From NCBI GenBank assembly GCA_036897445.1, contig JAYMTL010000033.1:62001-126000 (forward strand): DNA of 64,000 nucleotides. Reading direction: 5' to 3'. The DNA is from Pelargonium tetragonum. Its lineage: Eukaryota > Streptophyta > Magnoliopsida > Geraniales > Geraniaceae. The notes under the pieces were generated by a model. The model was given only the letters and a program-made list of their open reading frames with translations, was not told where the DNA came from and did no database searches. The translations under genes were made by a program, and so were the position numbers. Shown piece by piece: positions 12,533 to 24,455 of the stretch (the first letter of the stretch is position 1; each line of letters begins with the position of its first letter).

Positions 12533-12573
12533 GGGACTCTCTATTGTTATAGGTATAGGATATAGAGAGTCCC
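12533..12573. repeat. 12-bp perfect hairpin, 17-nt loop
   Basis: Arms GGGACTCTCTAT (12533-12544) and ATAGAGAGTCCC (12562-12573) pair perfectly. This is one of the two longest perfect stems I found, and it has mixed base composition. The loop contains two copies of TATAGG. No gene is adjacent. It could be an RNA end or processing signal, or a recombination remnant. Confidence 0.85.
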
Positions 12574-14037
12574 CTTATTTGACTTTATTCCGATCTGATA
12601 TAAGTAGTACTAAAGTTCAAATAAAAGCATTTACTATTTACTCTAGTAATTCATAAAACAAAGTTGAACCTCCCTTGAGCTGAGCAAAAGAATCCCTAAG
12701 AAAAACTTATGAAATCTGCGCTGCAGGACTACTAAATAGAGCATAAATGCAAAAACAGAAATTTGATACAGGGTAGAAGGTAAATTCAATCTAAAGGGAT
12801 ACCTTTGGGGGGCTTCCTTTTCTGATTGTGAAAAACATCCACTTAACCTGAAAATCAGGACTAGATCTTCAAAAGTGCCCTTTACAAAGAACTAAAAGTA
12901 CCCAGTTGTTATAGCGCACTATCACTATATAAGGGCCTTCTAATTGGTTTCTTAAGTTCACTATGTATATTCCTTCCTTTAAAATTTGGATATATCTGCT
13001 GCAAACTTAGTAGTCGAATTCTCTTGTTGAGTGTGTTAAATCGGCACATAAAAAACCTTTCGGCTATTAAGGGGTCCTCTTTTAAAAAAATTTTTTTTGA
13101 ATCTGCCTGCGATTAGGCCCATACCTTTTTTAAAATATGCTTTATCCTCCTTAAAGCTGATTAAGAATTCTGCTTTATTACTCTATTAGAATATTATAAT
13201 AGGATCAAAGACTGAACTTTTTACCAAAAAAATTTCTTTAGCAACGGTTACAGAATACAATTCTAAAGTGAAGCTTCAAAGAATTTTGTAGAATAGAAAT
13301 TACTAATTATAAAAGGCAAAATCTGGTTCCTTTAAGTCCAAAGAGATATGAGAGTGCCCTTAAAGAGAGATCTTGTAATTAAAGCCCTTTCTTTCAGTAG
13401 AAAGTTCTCCTTAGCTAGGGTTGGACATATTTATTTATGTCCGGCGACACTCTTTTATGGGCGGGGGCCTGAGCCCGACTTGATTAAGAGAAGCGCTTTA
13501 ATAAATATTCAGGACTAAACTAACGAACATTCAAGACTGTACTAAAAAGCTAGCAACTAGGAACGATTCACTAGAAATTTGCTTTTGAATATCAAATAGG
13601 GTGTCCGATTTGGAAATCATTGACAAAAGAATCCCTTTTCGACCAAAAGAAACTGCGGATTCACTTAACATCAACAGAACAAGACGCGAGTAGGAAAACG
13701 GTAGCGATAGTATGGAGCAGCAAAGAATGAGAGTGTTTCCGAGGTCATAACTAAAAGCAAGCGAACATACTCTCCGTCCAAAAAATAAGAAGAGATGGCT
13801 ACCATTTCCTTTGCATTACCGTGGCGTTTAGTTGAGAATAATTAGGGGTATCCGGTTTCTTCTATTCTAGATTCTACTTTGTTGCAGCCCTTACCCCGCA
13901 ATCTCATTTGGTTCTCTTAAGAGCAACTCCTGTAATGAAAAAGATTCAAAAACTTCAAAGAAATTTTACATTCTAGATCAAATCTTCTTGGGCTATTTAG
14001 TATTCAAGTCCTTGCTTTGTGAAGAGGTGCCCCTTAA

Positions 14038-14047
14038 CCCTTAAGGG
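14038..14047. repeat. CCCTTAAGGG palindrome
   Basis: A perfect 10-bp palindrome follows another C-rich run (GCCCC at 14029-14033) and is followed by GACCCGG, giving a local cluster of short complementary G and C runs. Confidence 0.7.
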
Positions 14048-14811
14048 ACCCGGAACTTCTCTTTCTTCAGCTTCTTTTAGGATGCTTTTACAAGAGTAGA
14101 TTACAGACTGCAGAAACTCGCTGCATGCCCCTTTTCGTGAGCTAGAGCCTCTTATGATTGGTAAAAAAAGCATGAATATTAAGACAAGGTTTTTTTAAGA
14201 AAAGTCTGGGATTTCCTCCTCATCTTTTTTAATGGCATTAGTTTCGTCCCTAAAAAGAATTAATTAAAAGTAGTAAAGTCCCTCATTTTATTCTTTCTAC
14301 TTTTCTATTCTATTAGAGTCACTAGAAAATACTGAGTATTCATCATACGCACTTGGATATTTCCGGGGTTTTGCCGAGTTCCCTTTAATTCATAACATGG
14401 GTTCTCCTCTCTAAAAATATCCTGGCTTTGTGACAGTATTCTTGTAGTATATAAATTTCTTTTTATGATATGGAGTCTCAGGTGCTCTGTTCAATGTATA
14501 AGCCCTTCTTAATTACATTACCTCGCGTGGAGTTTCTCTCCTATTTAATCTTTTCCTTTGTTATACTAAAGATAGATCTGTAACCTAAATAATTACAACC
14601 ATATGTGATAAAGTAGCTCCGCTTCAAAGCACCTTAACTTTAAGGAAATCTCTTACTTTGCAATTCCAGGAAAGAGAAAGAAGGGGCTGTCTTCGTGCAA
14701 ACCCTTCAGATATTAAGAAAATTTCTCCCTACTTTACTTTGTCATACTATCCCGTGGGCAGATTCTACAAGCTAACTAAGGCTGAATACTAATGACTTCC
14801 TGATAAAAAAG

Positions 14812-14825
14812 TCCCTTAAAAGGGA
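14812..14825. repeat. TCCCTT-aa-AAGGGA hairpin
   Basis: A perfect 6-bp stem with a two-base centre. It is the same arm composition as the GGA-N-TCC class with the arms reversed (pyrimidine arm first). Confidence 0.75.
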
Positions 14826-16042
14826 AATTGACTAAATTCTACGGATTCCTTTGCCTGAAAGTAAAGCCCATAAAGTAAAATAAAGCGAGTATTTAGCTAG
14901 TTCTGAGTCCTAGTTAGGCCCTTTTTTTGTAATTAAGCAGTACTGAATTTGTTATATTTATCAAGGGAGTCTAGTAGCTTAATAATAAAGGCATCTCCTT
15001 TCGCCTTTGTCGAGGTGTGATAGTGCATAAATCTAGTAATTCCTTATGGTAGTTAAATTTGCTGCATTTTTAGTATAAAACACGGGAGCGAAACCGGAAG
15101 AATATTGTGTAGGGGCCTCTAATAGGGCTCCTTCTCCAAAAATAGGTATGGGATACGCGATGCTATTCCCTGGATCCGTTTAACTCTTCTTAACTTAAAG
15201 TGTAATAAAGAGGTAGAACTAAGGCAATGAGCTTCTTCAGTTAAGCAGTAAATCTGGCAGTATTCTTTCGAGCAGTATAGGACAAGTATATTGTAATTTT
15301 TTTATAGCTGCTACTTGGAGTAGAGTAGTTACACTGGTTTACGTGAATCAAGTTCCATACGTTTCTCTTATTTATTTCGAAAAGTTTACTTTAGCTATCC
15401 TGGTTATGAAAGAGTGCCTAAAAAGAAATTGGCGAATCGAAGGGGGAACTTATTAAAGAAGAAAAACTTGTTGACTCTTGCTATAAGTGCTCCCCTAACT
15501 CAGGCATACTCCTAGAAGAGCCCAGGGCATAAATTCATTAGGACTCCTAAACCCATAAAATTGACCCCTCCCCTCTTTTTGTATCCTATTTTAAATTTAG
15601 ACTTAAATCCTTTCAATACAATACAGGGTCCACTATATAGGGAACTTATGATTACGCCGTTTTACTTATTCCCTTTTAGGTCCTATCACTAATAAGTTTC
15701 TGGAATGTTTTGCTTGTATGACAACAAAGAGTTAGCGTTAAATTTCTGTATTATACCTCTCCGCTTTATTACCTTTACTAATTATAAAGACTCCCGAGTA
15801 AATTAAATTAAGAATTGAAGTAAGTAATTAGTTTAACTATCTGTAACTTCTTGACAATATGAAGCCTCGACTCCAGTATCTACCTTATTTATTGTAGAAT
15901 TAAACATATTTTATTTAAGTCTTTTGATATCGTCTTATTAAGCGTGTTCCCCTCGATTTCTTTTGTTAAAATACAAACAAATCCAGCTATGCTATGACTT
16001 TGAGAGAGGAATACTAGATTGAAATAACAGGACTCCCCCAAG

Positions 16043-16072
16043 AATTCTCGCAGAAAACGTCCTTGTAAGGGT
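16043..16072 (+). repeat. CCGTGAGAGG-type dispersed repeat, copy A
   Basis: Begins AATTCTCGCA, identical to 28219-28228. The following 20 bases match copy B at roughly three quarters of positions. The shared block has the pattern CG-pyrimidine-CC, T/G, TG, then AGG. Family members are diverged, so membership is a judgement by eye. Confidence 0.5.
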
Positions 16073-17083
16073 ATAATCCAAAATTAGAAGTAGCTTGTTA
16101 TTATGATTAAGATCTTGACTTTGTTTTCCACTCTTGCAAGGTAAAACTGAGGCTCAAGTTCAAGACTCTCTTTTTAATGAGTCCTTTATAAGTTATAAGA
16201 AAGCGGAATCTGACTACAACAAAAAATTCCTAATTGCCAATCCTTGACTACCTAAACCCCAAGAATTTATACAATTCCTTTTTTTATCTTGCTAGTTTAC
16301 TATATGACTATGACTTATTATAACTCTATAAAAAAAAAAGAATCGAAAAGGGGAAACTATCCCCAATGTAACGGGTTTTACTCAACAAGTCGTCGTAACC
16401 CGGCGTAAGAGTATAGGCACTTTGGGAAACTCTAAGTGCAACCTAACTAAAAATAGAAATTCATTCTAAAGTCCTTTTCGTGCGTTTTTCTATAAATTAC
16501 TTCTTGTTGATTTAGGATACTAGATATAGAAAAGATTAAACTTTTTTGTATTCGTTTATTAGTTTTTAGATCTATGGATTCTTAGTATTCTTCACTTTAA
16601 CTATCCCTAATAATTTATTATCAAAGGAAAAGCCCTTTTTGTATGTATTCTATAGTTACTCTCCTTGCTGAATAACACCCAAGCATACCCTTTTAGAGGC
16701 CTCACCTACCACAACTTTTTTTAAACTTGCAATTACTTTTACTAATATCCTGTTTTAGATTCCCCTAGACTTGTTCTTAACCCCTGTCAGCATTAATCAA
16801 AATCGATAAGCTCGTACTGGAAATGTTTTAATTATCGGATCGGAGACCCTAGTAAGTGTTAAGACAGGGACTCCTTTTGATTATAATGCCCCTTCTTTAT
16901 TACTATTACTAAAACCCGGATTTATCTTGCTCCCCATTAGCTCTAAAGTAAGTTGAGGAAGAAATTCAATCCTATTTGAACTCTATTCTAGGAACTTAAG
17001 ACCTACGCGCGTTTTCTAACTTCTTTGGATCCACCCTTCCCTTTTAAGTAAGGGTATAGATTAGAAATTGAATCTATTTAAAT

Positions 17084-17174
17084 TGCGAATTGTATGATTC
17101 GAACCTACGCCATTGCCTTAACGAATTTACCTTCAAACTGGATTTTCTGATCCTGAGGGGCTCTATCACTTCGC
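17084..17174 (-). other. tRNA-like stretch, probably not functional
   Basis: Read on the minus strand this 91-nt span starts GCGAAGT and ends AATTCGC plus A, giving six of seven acceptor pairs. It carries a T-arm GTAGG-TTCGAAT-CATAC with four of five pairs. It also has a GATAGAGC segment resembling the 3' half of a D arm, and GGATCAGAAAATCC where a serine-like anticodon arm would be. The length would suit a class II tRNA. However, the 5' D-stem half is missing, the anticodon loop does not have seven bases and the variable arm does not pair. It may be a decayed tRNA, a member of the T-loop-box repeat family, or coincidence. Confidence 0.2.
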
Positions 17175-17433
17175 AGGAATTTATACTTAAGTTTTTTTAC
17201 TAATAAGTATTTGAAACTCAACAAATTTCTCTATAAATTCTCGTACAAAAAGCATCGATCTTCGACTTTAAAAAAGCAAGGAGCAATTTAGACGGGTGCC
17301 GTAGGTTTGGCTAGGATTTCTAGTTGTTTTGTACTATTCAGGACTCCCAAGGTACTTCAGGAAGAGAAATTTGCAAGGTTTTGAAGGGCCGGGGTTTCCT
17401 TAAGGATTAAGCAAGGGTAAGCTTCTAATTTCC

Positions 17434-17443
17434 GGGAATTCCC
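17434..17443. repeat. GGGAATTCCC palindrome
   Basis: A perfect 10-bp even palindrome with a GGG/CCC core. It belongs to the GC-core palindrome class. Confidence 0.75.
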
Positions 17444-18197
17444 TGGACTCTATTACTATCAAATTAAGAATATAGGTCTACTTCCCAAAGCCCCGACAGG
17501 TTAACTTTAATACCTACGTGTGCCCTTTAAATATCCCTTTCTTAAACCAAGCGTGCTTATTCTTATAGCTTCTTCCCCTAATACCACGCCCTGGGTTACC
17601 TAATTCTTGAGTAAAAGGCTTCTTGTGCAGTACCAATATAGCGAGAGATTTTGATGAAGAGAGTCGATTCAAAGAAAAGACAAAGAGCTAAGTCTCAATC
17701 TGTTTATATAATGTAACAAAGAGGGTAGGACTATCAAGGTTGTATAAAGTTTATTTCTTAAAACTGGAGAGAGTCGGTATCTAAAGCTAAGGTGCCTCTT
17801 TACTTTTTTATATCCACGAGATTGAAAGATTTTCATTAGAATAGGAATTTTTTTTTTATAAAGAGTACGTTCCTACTTAAATGGAATCTCGCTTACTAGT
17901 TATGCACGGAACATCCTTGACTAATTTCTTTAATACTCTTTTTAAAATCCAACTCCACAGGCTGTTTTGCTAAGCTATATTTGTTAAAAAGAGGGCCTTT
18001 TGGTTATATACGTAAAATTTCGATACTTCATGTGCTACTCCTGCAGTTTTACCACTTCTAATAGACGGCATACTTTGTTTATTTTTACTCTTAGGCTTGC
18101 TTTCTACTGCTCGCGGAATGTCAGGAAAAGACCAAACAAACCCAATATTGCACCCATAAGGGGCTTAAAATTTATACACTACTTATATATAGGAAAT

Positions 18198-18214
18198 CCG
18201 GTTGCTTTAACCGG
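18198..18214. repeat. CCGGTT-gcttt-AACCGG hairpin
   Basis: A perfect 6-bp GC-rich stem with a 5-nt loop. It lies inside a 78-codon open frame that I consider fortuitous. Confidence 0.75.
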
Positions 18215-20037
18215 TCGAACTGAAACTAAGCAGTAATTATAATAGACCCAAAGCTGTACCAGAAATAGAAAATAGATAGTGTTTGTAAAAGGACCCCTTT
18301 TGTAAACCCGGAGCTTTCTTCCTTTGTATGATTTCAACTTAAAAGAGAAATCTGCTTCTTATCTGTCGTTATGGAATAGAGTTACAAACTCTTAGTTTCT
18401 AAAGTAACGTATGTAATTATTTTATTCAGGGCGCGATATCTTCTACTAAGTTTTTAAGGTGCAACAGATACCCCTATAACAGGTTTTTTAAATTAAAAGG
18501 GCCCACTTTTTTGTTGTTTTTCAAAAGTCAAAGTAATGAAATCTCCCAGGACTTACCAAAGATTAAGCCTTCTGGGGGTTCCCCTTTCGTCACCTCTTTT
18601 TGCAGTACAATACTTAGTCGCGGAATTAATAAGCTCTAAAACATTTCTAAAGGAATCCCACACTCTACAACTCCTATGCTAAGGAAGGTCCTTTATAATT
18701 ATAATGAGAACACTTTACTTAAGTTCCCCTTTTCGACAAAAATCCGTTTTAGAGAGAACCTTAAAAAAGGACTCTAATTCAAGATTTTAACAAAATAAAA
18801 CTTTTCCACATGAACAGGGTGTGTCTATAAGAAACCTAGGTAAATCTATAACACTTCTTAACCTGCAAAACAACAACAAACTATAATTTTAAGTCCAAAA
18901 GAAGTTGCGCCTAAACAAGGGTGGTGTACAGGATTAGTAAACTCGTATGAAGCGCAAAAATATAAAAAGTATGCACTAGCCTTTTGGATTCTTTAATAAG
19001 CGAAAGTTTAAATTGCAGGGATATGGGTCAAGTCTTGGTTCCAAATACCTTTTTACTTGTATCACCTGTTTCTTATTTGTTTGTTTTAACCTGTTAGTTA
19101 GGAGGTATCTAAAATTACTATAGTAAAGTTTAAAGTCTAGACAGCTTATGTATGTGTACAGGTTTTCCTCCTGGTATGGAGTTTTGCTCGTTCAAGGTCA
19201 TTAGTTCATTCATAAAAAGAAACTTTTCGGGAATTCTTAACCCGATTTAGTTTTTGTATATGCTCTATAAAACAACTCGTTTTTAAGATTACGAAGTAAT
19301 ATGTTCCCCTACCGAAAATCATCCTTTTCATATAAGGACCCTTTGAGACAAAAATAGAACTTTAAGATTGTACCTTCCTTAATTTTTGAATAGACTTCCT
19401 CTTTATATAAGATATCTCAAAGAAAGTGGGTGGTTATAATCTAAGTTTGCTTATGTATCTATATTCCAAATAGGATTAGGTTAGAGTCGTTGTTAACGCA
19501 TTCCCAATCTTAAGGATTTCCTAAATCACTAACTAGAGAACCCAGGGTACATTATTATCTTTTACCTTTAACAAATTAATTCCTAAGGGTTCTAAATCCA
19601 ATTTAAAGTGGCATATTTCCTATAACGTGAACGTGAGTCCTCCCCGGTTTATAGTTGTTAGTCATATACTTTTTTGGTTTAACTTCTATCAAATTAAGAA
19701 AAGGAGAATATTCCCTTTCTTATAGGGCAGCCAGCCCCCTTGTTAATTTTTCAATTTATAGGAGCAGCTTTGTCTGCCATTTAACTAGTAGTATGTCAAC
19801 AAAGTAATATCTTGTGTGGATGCTACAACAAATTGAAATTGAGTAAGCTTTATTTTATTAAGTACTAACAAAACGGATATTAATTTCCCAGGTCCCTTTA
19901 GAGAAACTCAGAGGTGTCAGGCACACAACCTATTCCTTTTTCTTTTTAGTAGGAACATACCGCAAAATATGTAGCATAAATAAAAGTTATTAGGTCTCCG
20001 AAAGCCCGCTTGACATAGTTGGATGTATTACGACTTT

Positions 20038-20055
20038 ACCGTTAAGACCGTTAAG
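20038..20055. repeat. Tandem 9-mer ACCGTTAAG x2
   Basis: Two exact head-to-tail copies of a 9-bp unit. It is one of several 8-10-bp tandem duplications in the window, consistent with replication slippage. Confidence 0.8.
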
Positions 20056-20814
20056 CCAACCCTTTTTAGAACGTACTCCAGAATTGAGCACAAAAGAGTG
20101 ACTTTCAAATTAAAGGAGTTACTCTATATAAAGATTTTATGACTCTCTTATTTCTTTTCTTTTTTTCTATCCATAAATTTCGGCGGCCTGGGGAATCCAA
20201 TGTGATAAGGTTTCTTAATCTTAAGAGGCGCCCCTTATAAATATAAAGTGCAACAGCTTTATATTAAGAAGAACTTTCTAAAAGTATACCCCAAATACTT
20301 GATCCGCGGTTTATATATGCGCTTGTAACTAGCAGCAAAGGATAAAGATTTATAGAATGAGTTCCTTCATAGTTCTAAAAGTATTTAAGAGGTACTTAGT
20401 TTTTACTTGCGAATAAGGAAGCCCCTATTAAAGCATTCCAAGAGGGGAGGTATCCAAGAAATGAAAATGAATCTTCCTTTTTAGAATAATCACCTATACA
20501 CCGCATTTTCTATTAAGACTATAGAGGGTCTCTTTCAGAAATGTTTGATAAGGGAAAAAGGCAACTGACTTAATAAAAACCTTTTTATCTGGCACAATAG
20601 GAATATTACGAGGAGTCCCTTTAGTCAAGCTACATACGAAAGAACTGAAGGGTTTTATTGTTATAAAGTTTTTACACCCCCTAACTTAGAGATAATAGGT
20701 CCAAAGGAGCTCCGTGAGAGTTTATTTAAAACCAATAAAATATACTTAGTATAGTTTTGTCTTAATTTCGCAGCAGTACTTAAATGTTCTAAACTTGTAA
20801 AAAACCGGCCTTAT

Positions 20815-20842
20815 TACGCGGATTTTAGTCGCTTAGGGCCGG
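20815..20842. repeat. GC-rich inverted repeat CCGGCC/GGCCGG
   Basis: CCGGCCTTA (20815-20823) pairs with TAGGGCCGG (20834-20842): eight Watson-Crick pairs and one G-U. The 10-nt interior loop is itself rich in short GCG/CGC complements. Six of the paired positions in each arm are G or C, which is exceptional for this DNA. Confidence 0.8.
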
Positions 20843-21280
20843 CTTCTTTAATTTTAATGTAAAAATTCTATAAGTATGACCCGATCGGCGGCACCCCTTG
20901 TACTTGGGGCTCACAAAAAATCTGTAAGTTAAGTTTCAAACTTAAAAAAAACAACGAACAAGAGAGTTATTTATATTCTATGTAGTAGCCCTTTCATTAA
21001 AATTGAGTACAAGTCGAGTTCTAATTCTAAACAGCATTGTTAGGAATTTAACCCAAGAGTCATTTTTTATAATTATCTCAAGCAAAAAATTTTAGAAGTG
21101 TGTATCTTTTAAGATGTCTTCTTTCCATTATTAACCCTGGCAGGATCTTTTCTGTTCAATTTCGGTCATATTATCAAAAGATAATTATCTTTGTTAAAGC
21201 CACAATATAAACTGCGTGCTCTTTCTATAAAATTTGACTCAAATTAAGAAAGATAGATGATCTATATCATATACTAAACA

Positions 21281-21308
21281 TAAAGACCGCCCTTGAGAGA
21301 ACCTTTTA
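21281..21308 (+). repeat. CCGTGAGAGG-type repeat, copy C; LSU rRNA-like
   Basis: Reads TAAAGACCGCCCTTGAGAG then AACCTTTTA. It shares ACCGCCC-N-TGAGAG-N-A with copy B. It also resembles the universal large-subunit rRNA segment AAAGACCCCGTGAACCTTT, but with two short insertions. It could be a real or decayed rRNA fragment, or just the family member closest to that motif. Confidence 0.3.
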
Positions 21309-24300
21309 TGGTTCGATTGCATATCGCGAAGGATATCCTAGCCAAGTGCTTTTATACTGGTTGTGTCCCCTTAAGTAAAGTAAGAGGGATAGACACCCAA
21401 ATCTGAGTCCTACGGGTCCCTCTTTCGTATCGTAAATTTATCAAAGATGTTTTCTTATATTATAATGTTATGTTACTAATTCTTAAGGTATATATTCTTA
21501 GCGAAGTAGTATAGGAATACTGTGTGTGCATGTTGTGTGAGTCCGCCTGTAGTAGATACTCGCGAGCTAGTTGAATTATTATGGATCATCCTAAAATTGC
21601 CTCGAGCTAAAGGTGGGTATTCTTGGTACCGAAATTCATGATAACAGGTTGTTGACTCTTAAACCGGATGCTTTATCCCTGGATAACTTTCAAAAACAAT
21701 AATATAGGGAAAATTGATCTACTCATATGCTGAATAGCTACGAGGAGTAAATATTCACAACTATATTTATTTGGCTTAATACAGCATACCTTTACAGAGC
21801 ATTTATTTACTCTTTATAGTTATAGAGGTAAGCTTGCTTTTAGTATAGAGTTATGTAGTTAGTAGTCTATTAGTAATTTAGTAGTTATGGTTATGGAGGG
21901 CTTTGCACCTGACCGTCTCTCTTATTAAGCTTAACTTCATTTAACGTAAGAGCTAACCCCTTGCTTTCTTTATTTCTCTCTTATAGTAAGCAACCCAATT
22001 TTGTACAATCGAAAACTAAGGGGTATAAGATCTCAAAATTTCTATGTAAGTTACTTATCCAAATTCCTTATAACGTTGGCAATAGGATGCTTGCGGGTGA
22101 CAGCGCCCTTTCCCTGGGATTCTTACTTGTTAAGAGTACTCATTTGTACTGGATTTGTTGAGAGCTCTTCCTAGTTCTTCTGAGTCTTAATACCGAGGAC
22201 TTGACTGTATTATCCTTCTTGTTAGGGAGTAATCCAGTTTATAGAGCAATATAATTTAGTGTTAGGAGTTCTAGATAATATAGGTATAAAAGTCTTTCCT
22301 AATAGTAAGTAGAGCATACGTTATGACAGCAGATACAGATGCTTCTTACTCTTTCTTTTTTGTATTACTGGATTTTCCTTTATCCTTTATAAGAAAGCTT
22401 CTATGATAAAAGGGCGCTCCTATAATTTGTAATTTTGAGATTGAGCCGGGGTTTTCGCAAGAGTAAAACAAAAAGTAAACTATTATTAAAATTTTTAAGG
22501 GATCAAAATTCCAGGCACATTAGAAGAGGAATGCTAGGCTTTGAGAAGATATATTAAAAATTCCTTTTAGTCGCCCTTTAGCTGGCCATTAGTAAACATA
22601 AGGATTAGGACTATCCCTGTGAAGAATTTAGGGTTGTCCTAATATAAGAGGTCTCAGGTTACTCTTCAAAACTTGGGAGATGGTAGCTTACGCACTAAAT
22701 GCTATTTCTCCTGATTTTTAGACACAACTTTGTTTCTTATGCCTAAGGGTCGCGTTTATTATACCTTTCCTAGACTCTTTAAGATTTTTTCTAAAGTCCA
22801 AAGCCGTTGTTGAAGCTATCTTAGTACTTATACCCTACTCAAATCAATAAAGGGATCCTAATTCTTGAAGACAGTGCATAGTTCAAATCGAGTGACTCCG
22901 CTGGGTATCCCTTGTACAAGAAGCCTTTTTCTTAGAACCTTTTTAATTCTTAATTCTACAGAAAAGGAATTGCCTGTAAAAATCTTCGTAGTTTGCACCA
23001 TAATGTAAAGGGATCGCCACACCCTCTAATTGATAAGCCAAATAACGTTAAAATTGAGGTATAACAAAATGGGAACTGACAAGGATAAGCGTCCCCCGTG
23101 AGTCTTTCTTTTTCGAGATAAAGAGTATACTCTAAGCGAGCTTATCTATATCGCATCAACAAGTGCATAAATAAAAATAGAAAAGGATTTCTAACCCGTT
23201 TTGGTTTAACTTATATCTTAAAATCCTGGGAGACCCCTAGTATCTTAAAGGAAGTTTGACTCATAAAGTAGAGCGCCATACTAAATACTAAATAAGAATT
23301 CCTGTATCAAAAAGAGATTCTAGCAAAAACTTTTATTTTAACTAAGAATTTACCGACATTAACACATAGAAAAGCGAGTCCAAACATGTCTTTACCAAAT
23401 AAATGTTAAAAAAGCTTGAATCTGATTTCCTAGTTTAATTTAAGTATCCCTCTATAAAATAAAGTACTATAACTAGGGAAACCCAGCTTCTATTAGCCAA
23501 GTTCCGAGCTTGGGGAGTCTCAAACAAAATTTTTAGAGACGTAAAAGAAAGTAAGTGGGCACACAATGATGCATTGAGATTAGAGAGGGTATCCCTAAGC
23601 GTATTCGATAGTGTTAAAACCCCTTTTATTTCGTATCTTTCTATGTCAAGGGGATTGAAAAAGCTAACAACCAGCTTCAGTAAAAGAATTTCACTCTTGT
23701 ATGTAGTATAGGGGGAGTTCTATTCTACTATCTACTATAAAATATCTATAAGAAAAACTTTTCCGGAAAACTGCTAAAAGCCCTGTCAATAACCTAACTT
23801 ATGATTAGTTATATTGATTTGAGACAATAAATGACCTAACACGGGTCACACAACTAGACTTCTTTGAGAGACCAGGACTCTTGTCTACTTATACGATAAG
23901 TTTTAAATAATTTAGGCTAACTACTTCAGGCTGACTCAAGCCCTTTCTGTAATATCTAATAATAATCAAGAATTTCTGGAGCTGCCGAATAAAGTAAACA
24001 GCACTGTTCCTTATTTACACTACTAAAAGCAAGTCAGAAGCCCTAAATTTCGTATAAAGAGTTAACCCCTAATTTTGCTTAAATTACATAGTGAATTCTA
24101 ACAAGCATAAAAATGGTGTAGGTAAGGGGCTAGTAAACTTAAAAAATCCGTATAAGGATAAGGGGTTGGCCCTACGGGAGGCCCGTTAACAAAAATGCTA
24201 TCTATACTATAAAAGACTATAATAACAGATAAAAATGTACTGGAAGCTCATACCCCTTTTGGAACAATAACAAAGCAAAGAATTAGACAATCTGAATTCT

Positions 24301-24418
24301 TTAAGAGAGTCTAAGTTCGCTTTGAGTAGAATAAAGTTAATTCAAGTGGGGTCGGATTCTGACATCTAAAGTCGGGTTTACGTTTAGTACTCTTTGCCTA
24401 TGGACTAGATAGAGGCTT

Positions 24419-24455
24419 GCGAGATTTGAACCTTTGATTATTTTATATTAGGCCT
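24419..24455 (-). repeat. T-loop-box dispersed repeat, copy 3
   Basis: GAGATTTGAACCT (24421-24433) matches the core of the 4727 and 56390 copies except at one base. On the minus strand this reads AGGTTCAAATCTC. Downstream similarity (AT-rich, then GGCCT) is weaker. No stem pairs around the box, so a tRNA is not supported. Confidence 0.45.

Larger units (their letters stand above)
8001..16000. other. Gene-free AT-rich segment 2
   Basis: Nothing here looks coding. The longest frames, 67 codons (9031-9234 -) and 62 codons (8091-8279 +), show no domain. The segment contains the 27-bp repeat pair at 9171 and 11370, the strong hairpin at 12533-12573, several GC-core palindromes (8687, 14038, 14812), an AT palindrome of seven A then seven T at 13084-13097, and many short GGNNNCC motifs. 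Apart from these I see nothing in it. Confidence 0.8.
16001..24000. other. Gene-free AT-rich segment 3
   Basis: No supported gene. The longest frames are 78 codons (18000-18236 +) and 66 codons (21961-22161 +), neither recognisable. The segment holds the tRNA-like stretch at 17084-17174, two members of the CCGTGAGAGG-type repeat family (16043, 21281), GC-rich inverted repeats at 17434, 18198 and 20815, a tandem 9-mer at 20038, and a low-complexity TAG-rich patch around 21840-21900. Confidence 0.8.

Noticed and set aside
21640-21648. GATAACAGG as in the LSU rRNA peptidyl-transferase segment
   Set aside because: The nine-base match is not continued by CTGAT or by the expected upstream sequence.
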